Shown here: piece by piece, positions 60,519 through 64,000 of the stretch | How the letters are laid out: every line of letters starts with the position of its first letter | How positions within the stretch are numbered: the first letter of the stretch is position 1 | Source: Adiantum capillus-veneris | Lineage: Eukaryota > Streptophyta > Polypodiopsida > Polypodiales > Pteridaceae | Assembly (NCBI GenBank): GCA_014529385.2 | Contig: CM043967.1 | Span: 78,699,278-78,763,277, forward strand | Length of the DNA stretch: 64,000 bases | Reading direction: 5' to 3' | Translations under genes and position numbers: made by a program | The notes under the pieces: model-generated | Databases searched by the model: none | Told to the model about the DNA's origin: nothing | What the model saw: only the letters and a program-made list of their open reading frames with translations

Positions 60519-63500
60519 TTAGGAGCATTCTGGGTGTCTGGCTAGAATGCTTCGAATCCTTTGTTGTAGTCTCCTCCGGTGAAGTGTGCTTCTGCATCTT
60601 GGTCGTGGTCGTCTCGATTTCCTAAGCTCAATCGCTCTGTCAATTAGGGTGCCTTTGGTATGAATGTGGGTACTCCTTTGTGTTGGCTGCTGGCCTCTTG
60701 CTTCCCCTTCCACTCCTGCTTCTCTCGATCCGAAGAAGTCTGTGATCTGCCTCTGAGGCCGTAGTGCTCTTTGTCTTCTGATTAGATTATCCCTGTGCCG
60801 ATGTAGTTCCAGTAGGTACAAGCCTAAGCATCTTTGATCTTGGTATTGCACGATTCTATCTAGAGGTCCAAAGCCTTCTTTAAAGAGGCAATGAAAACGC
60901 CCACGTATCTCATAGTATACTGTGCAGTGGCATATATAGTGTAAATCTGTCTCCGGCTCCATTCCACATAACTTGCAAATTCTACTCTCAGGTGGGATTC
61001 CCCTAAATCTGCCAAATTCAATTTCCAACTGGTGTGAGGATGTACGAATCTGACCAATAGCACATCTCAAACCATGAGACAGGTGGGTATCCATGTAACT
61101 CGGGCAAATCACAAATCCATCTTCAGATAGTTGTAGGAAGTTTTCTTTGTAGTCGGCCATCTTCGTGCCCAATTCTTGTGTAGGGTCTACCCATGTCCTC
61201 TTAGTATCCAACTGTATAAGATCCTGTCGGATGATTTTATTAATCTCCGTTCGTGTAATTGCCAGTGACGGAGCCTCAAGAGAGTATTGGAAGGGGGGTA
61301 ATCTTTCCATACTGAACCCGTGTCTCTGAAACCACGAGGACAGTTGCGGATACCAGCATGATGTATCCCCTTTTATTGCCAATTGGAGAGAGGATTCGAG
61401 GGCCAGTCTAGTATATCGGCCATTATTTGTATCCCACAAACCATGTATAAAGGACACTGATCTGGTAAGAGCTTCAATTTCTATCGGAGGGGCCGCTAGT
61501 TCCGCTCGGGTAATCGCGTGTGGTACGGAGGCCTTGGCTCTAATCATTCGGGAAATCATAGATACCAAAGGTCTCTCCATTGACTTCCAATTATCCTGAT
61601 CCACAGATGGTCCCCAAATCTGGACCCCATAAAGCATAGCCGAAGCCACCACAGTATCAAAGAGCCAAAGTTTTGTTCGTGGTTCCTGAAACTGCACTTG
61701 TGAACACATCCTCTCCAACCCTCCCAGGGCTGCAGAGGCTCTGGATAATCTAGCATCCGCTGCTTTCTTAAGAGTAAACTTCGGTCCTGCAAATACCACC
61801 CCAAGGTATGTGTATGCATCTGTGTACTCTACTGTATCCTGGCCATATGCAAATGTAGGTGCCGATCTCCTAACCCACTGCGGTGTGGTGTTAAACACCA
61901 TAACTTTGGTTTTACCCAAGTTTACCGACAGTCCACTGTCCTCCGTGAATTTATGTAATGCATCTAGCTGCCTCTGCATTCCATCTGCTGATTCTGCTAT
62001 CAATACAATATCATCTGCATACAACAACAAAGGGATCCATGACCCTGCAAGTTGAGCACCTCTGTCACCTTCTCTATCAATGTAATCTGATACCTCATCT
62101 ATGTACATACCAAATAAAGTAGGGGACAGTGGGCATCCCTGCTTTACTCCAGCGGTGGAGTGAACAATGTTGGAATCCCCTTCTGGAGTACGTACATAAC
62201 CAGTTACTGACCCGTATAAGGCCATGATCCCCCAAATAATCTCTTTGGGGACCCCTAACTCTTGCATCCTACGCATCAATGTGGCCCTTGGTATTGTATC
62301 AAAAGCTTTCCGAAAATCCACAAAGCAACAATACATCCTTCTCCTGTTTGCTCTTCCTTCCTCAATAATGGCTGTGAGCGTAAGAATATGATCTAAAGTG
62401 GAATAACCCCTTCTGAATCTAGCTTGTCCAGTTGCCCTTATGCCCTCATTCTCTGCCCATCTACTCAATTTTTGTTCCAGAATGGATGCGTACAGTCGGG
62501 TCAAAGTGTGACCTACCATAATGGTACGGTAGTTCCCGGGTATCATAGGATCCCCTGACTTGAAAATAGGTACGATAGTAGATAATTTCCAAGATTCAGG
62601 TAATCCTTCACACATGACCCGATTAAACAGACGAGCAAGGACTTCTGAAAGTAGATCCCTGGCATGGATCAGATGTTCTGCTACTAAACCATCATGATCA
62701 TATGCTCTTCTTGTCTTCATCTTATCAATGGCTTTTTCCACCATTTCCGTAGTAAAGAAAGTACTAGTAGCAGGGCATGGCTCTAGCGGATCTGGTAATG
62801 GAGGCTGTCCAGATACCATATATAACGATGTTACATATTGACCCCAGATCTCAGGAGAAGTAATCGTCGGAGGCGGTGAGTGCTCGTGAAATAAGCCCCA
62901 GGCCTCATGTGAGTCCTGACTCAAGAAGAGCTGATATAAATCCTTCTCCAGTTTGGCTAAAAATGCCCTTTTCTTGTGACGTACTATACGCCGAAGAGCA
63001 ATCTGAGACTGCTTATATGTGATGATCCCAAGTGTAAGCTCTTTCTGGACCTGGGTTCTCGTCTCTCTGCATTCCTCGTCATACCAACTGTTTTGAGGCA
63101 TGTTCCCAGATCCTCTCTTCTGATCAGGTTGAGTATGTGGGTATGCCTCTTGTGCTGCTCCATGTAGTATCTCTGTTAATTGAGAAGTAATCTCCTCTAC
63201 AGTATATACTGGCTCGGCTGTCCACATCCTATTATAGATCTTTTCCACATAGACTGAATCAGTTTCTGGCGTGAAAGTATATCTTGTGTGTGTCTTCTTC
63301 CTTTGTACTTGAGAGGCATTGTATTGGAAGGAGATTGATAAGGTCAATAGAGCATGATCCACTGCAATCCCAACCGGTCTGGGTCCCACCTTAAATTCCT
63401 TGATACCAGAAATAAAGCTTGGTGAAGTCATGACATAATCCACTGTACTGGCCCCATGCCTGTGCGGGAAGCATGTGAATCCCCCAGATAACGGGAAATT

Positions 63501-64000
63501 CTCTAGACCATTAAGTATGGCCAAACCATGTATAGTTGCCATCTCCATGAGATGTCTCCCATATTCAGTGTGTTCTTTATCCTGTGAGTTTCTAGTAAGC
63601 CCCCTTTGTGATAAATCCACTTCTCTGAGCATTTCCTCAGAAGTATCATAGAATACTGCTTGAGAGTTGGCCGTTCTAGCATTAAAGTCTCCTAAGAGAA
63701 CGATGTCTCCATCTCTAGAGAACTCCCATATATCATTATTCAATATGGAGAAAGGGGATTGTCCTTTAGGTGAGGAGTAGACTGAGGTACTCGGAGGGAA
63801 GTAGCATATAGCGATATATAGAAATCTACCTGTCTCGGCTCTCATTCTCACCCACATATACCTTGCTTGCTCATCTTTCCTGATAATCTGTAGTAGTGGT
63901 TTCAGCTCCTCCTTAAATAAGACTGCTACTCCTCCTGAACCCCGGCTACCCTGTAGAGATCTCTTGTCTGGTCGACCAACTGTTTCCCATAAATAACCCT
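60519..64000 (-). CDS. LINE-2 ORF2: endonuclease-reverse transcriptase (5' partial)
   Basis: Open to the window edge, where the endonuclease reads RGSGGVAVLFKEELK. Numbering from the ATG at 63857: LLGDFNARTAN near 54-64 (endonuclease), GIAVDHALLTLSIS. Reverse transcriptase: CCFVDFRKAFDTIPRATLM, GVKQGCPLSPTLFGMYIDEV and LLLYADDIVLIAES with YADD at 613-616. The zinc finger CKLCGMEPETDLHYICHC is C-X2-C-X8-H-X4-C. PIP box QRQITDFF is at 1035-1042, followed by a basic Arg-rich tail of 70 residues (RKSRRPRPRCRSTLHRRRLQ) absent from LINE-1. No stop or frameshift is seen. The true start, with the endonuclease N-terminus, lies outside the window. Confidence 0.92.
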   Translation of the reverse strand, partial: GYLWETVGRPDKRSLQGSRGSGGVAVLFKEELKPLLQIIRKDEQARYMWVRMRAETGRFLYIAICYFPPSTSVYSSPKGQSPFSILNNDIWEFSRDGDIVLLGDFNARTANSQAVFYDTSEEMLREVDLSQRGLTRNSQDKEHTEYGRHLMEMATIHGLAILNGLENFPLSGGFTCFPHRHGASTVDYVMTSPSFISGIKEFKVGPRPVGIAVDHALLTLSISFQYNASQVQRKKTHTRYTFTPETDSVYVEKIYNRMWTAEPVYTVEEITSQLTEILHGAAQEAYPHTQPDQKRGSGNMPQNSWYDEECRETRTQVQKELTLGIITYKQSQIALRRIVRHKKRAFLAKLEKDLYQLFLSQDSHEAWGLFHEHSPPPTITSPEIWGQYVTSLYMVSGQPPLPDPLEPCPATSTFFTTEMVEKAIDKMKTRRAYDHDGLVAEHLIHARDLLSEVLARLFNRVMCEGLPESWKLSTIVPIFKSGDPMIPGNYRTIMVGHTLTRLYASILEQKLSRWAENEGIRATGQARFRRGYSTLDHILTLTAIIEEGRANRRRMYCCFVDFRKAFDTIPRATLMRRMQELGVPKEIIWGIMALYGSVTGYVRTPEGDSNIVHSTAGVKQGCPLSPTLFGMYIDEVSDYIDREGDRGAQLAGSWIPLLLYADDIVLIAESADGMQRQLDALHKFTEDSGLSVNLGKTKVMVFNTTPQWVRRSAPTFAYGQDTVEYTDAYTYLGVVFAGPKFTLKKAADARLSRASAALGGLERMCSQVQFQEPRTKLWLFDTVVASAMLYGVQIWGPSVDQDNWKSMERPLVSMISRMIRAKASVPHAITRAELAAPPIEIEALTRSVSFIHGLWDTNNGRYTRLALESSLQLAIKGDTSCWYPQLSSWFQRHGFSMERLPPFQYSLEAPSLAITRTEINKIIRQDLIQLDTKRTWVDPTQELGTKMADYKENFLQLSEDGFVICPSYMDTHLSHGLRCAIGQIRTSSHQLEIEFGRFRGIPPESRICKLCGMEPETDLHYICHCTVYYEIRGRFHCLFKEGFGPLDRIVQYQDQRCLGLYLLELHRHRDNLIRRQRALRPQRQITDFFGSREAGVEGEARGQQPTQRSTHIHTKGTLIDRAIELRKSRRPRPRCRSTLHRRRLQQRIRSILARHPECS
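60732..60755 (-). other. PIP box (PCNA-binding motif) in LINE-2 ORF2
   Basis: Encodes QRQITDFF, a full PIP-box consensus match. The bases are CAGAGGCAGATC followed by ACAGACTTCTTC. It is conserved with LINE-1 despite poor conservation of the surrounding tail. Confidence 0.75.

Larger units (their letters stand above)
60343..64000 (-). mobile_element. LINE-2: non-LTR retrotransposon, cut by window edge
   Basis: Minus orientation: ORF2 from beyond 64000 to 60519, 3' UTR 60518-60343 with hairpin 60367-60397 and a (CATTT)n tail. ORF2 is intact over all visible 1160 codons. It is the same lineage as LINE-1 but clearly diverged in protein (roughly half of residues identical in the reverse transcriptase by eye). 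Copy A at 52359-52705 is a near relative, which suggests recent activity of this subfamily. Confidence 0.9.

Noticed and set aside
1-64000. CRISPR array
   Set aside because: Regular repeats here are microsatellites or two-copy duplications. No repeat-spacer architecture exists and the context is eukaryotic.
1-64000. rRNA genes, functional tRNA genes, telomeric or centromeric satellite arrays
   Set aside because: No matching conserved blocks were seen. The tRNA-like stretches lack a good cloverleaf, and no satellite array of more than about three copies is present apart from the LINE-1 5' minisatellite.

Overview
The window reads as a repeat-dense nuclear segment of a land plant, with no recognisable intact host gene. 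Plant-type evidence: primer-binding sites matching the plant initiator-Met tRNA (TGGTATCAGAGC type) and the plant Asp tRNA (TGGCGCCG.TGCCGGGGA type), Ty1/copia and Ty3/gypsy (including a chromodomain type) retroelements, and many long CT/GA/GT microsatellites. The LINEs do not read like the usual flowering-plant L1, so a fern, other seed-free plant or gymnosperm seems likelier than an angiosperm. That is an inference; the sequence alone does not settle it.

Layout. 1-3.3 kb: two decayed copia elements on the minus strand. 3.3-10 kb: mostly unrecognised DNA with short tandem duplications, a CT/CA microsatellite and a poly-C run. 10-12.7 kb: 5' half of a gypsy element on the minus strand (protease, zinc knuckle, gag, primer-binding site, LTR edge). 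12.8-18.5 kb: a copia element with two LTRs plus the 3' end of a head-to-tail neighbour sharing the first LTR. 18.5-22.8 kb: sparse copia and gag scraps. 22.8-29.8 kb: a gypsy pol fragment (minus) split by a young non-autonomous LTR element at 23976-28348 (target duplication TAGGG), which carries one unusual ORF. 29.8-40.4 kb: gypsy integrase scraps, tandem duplications, microsatellites and tRNA-like stretches. 40.5-46.3 kb: a complete-length but frame-broken chromodomain gypsy element (target duplication ATGTG) inserted in an older unrecognised reading frame. 48.2-51.3 kb: an internally deleted copia element (minus). 52.3-64 kb: four LINE copies, all with the 3' end to the left.

The most interesting part is the LINE cluster. 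LINE-1 (53.15-58.3 kb) has ORF1 (coiled coil plus a conserved C-terminal domain, one frameshift) and an intact ORF2 (endonuclease, reverse transcriptase, zinc finger). LINE-2 (60.3 kb to the window end) has an intact ORF2 that runs off the edge. Both ORF2 proteins end in a textbook PCNA-binding PIP box (QSQLTDFF and QRQITDFF). All four LINE copies share a 31-32 nt hairpin near the 3' end with compensatory changes, and all sit against or inside simple-sequence repeats. Together this suggests a LINE lineage that recognises its own RNA 3' end by structure, targets microsatellites, and may be tied to replication through PCNA.

Coordinates of decayed elements are approximate. All similarity statements are by eye.
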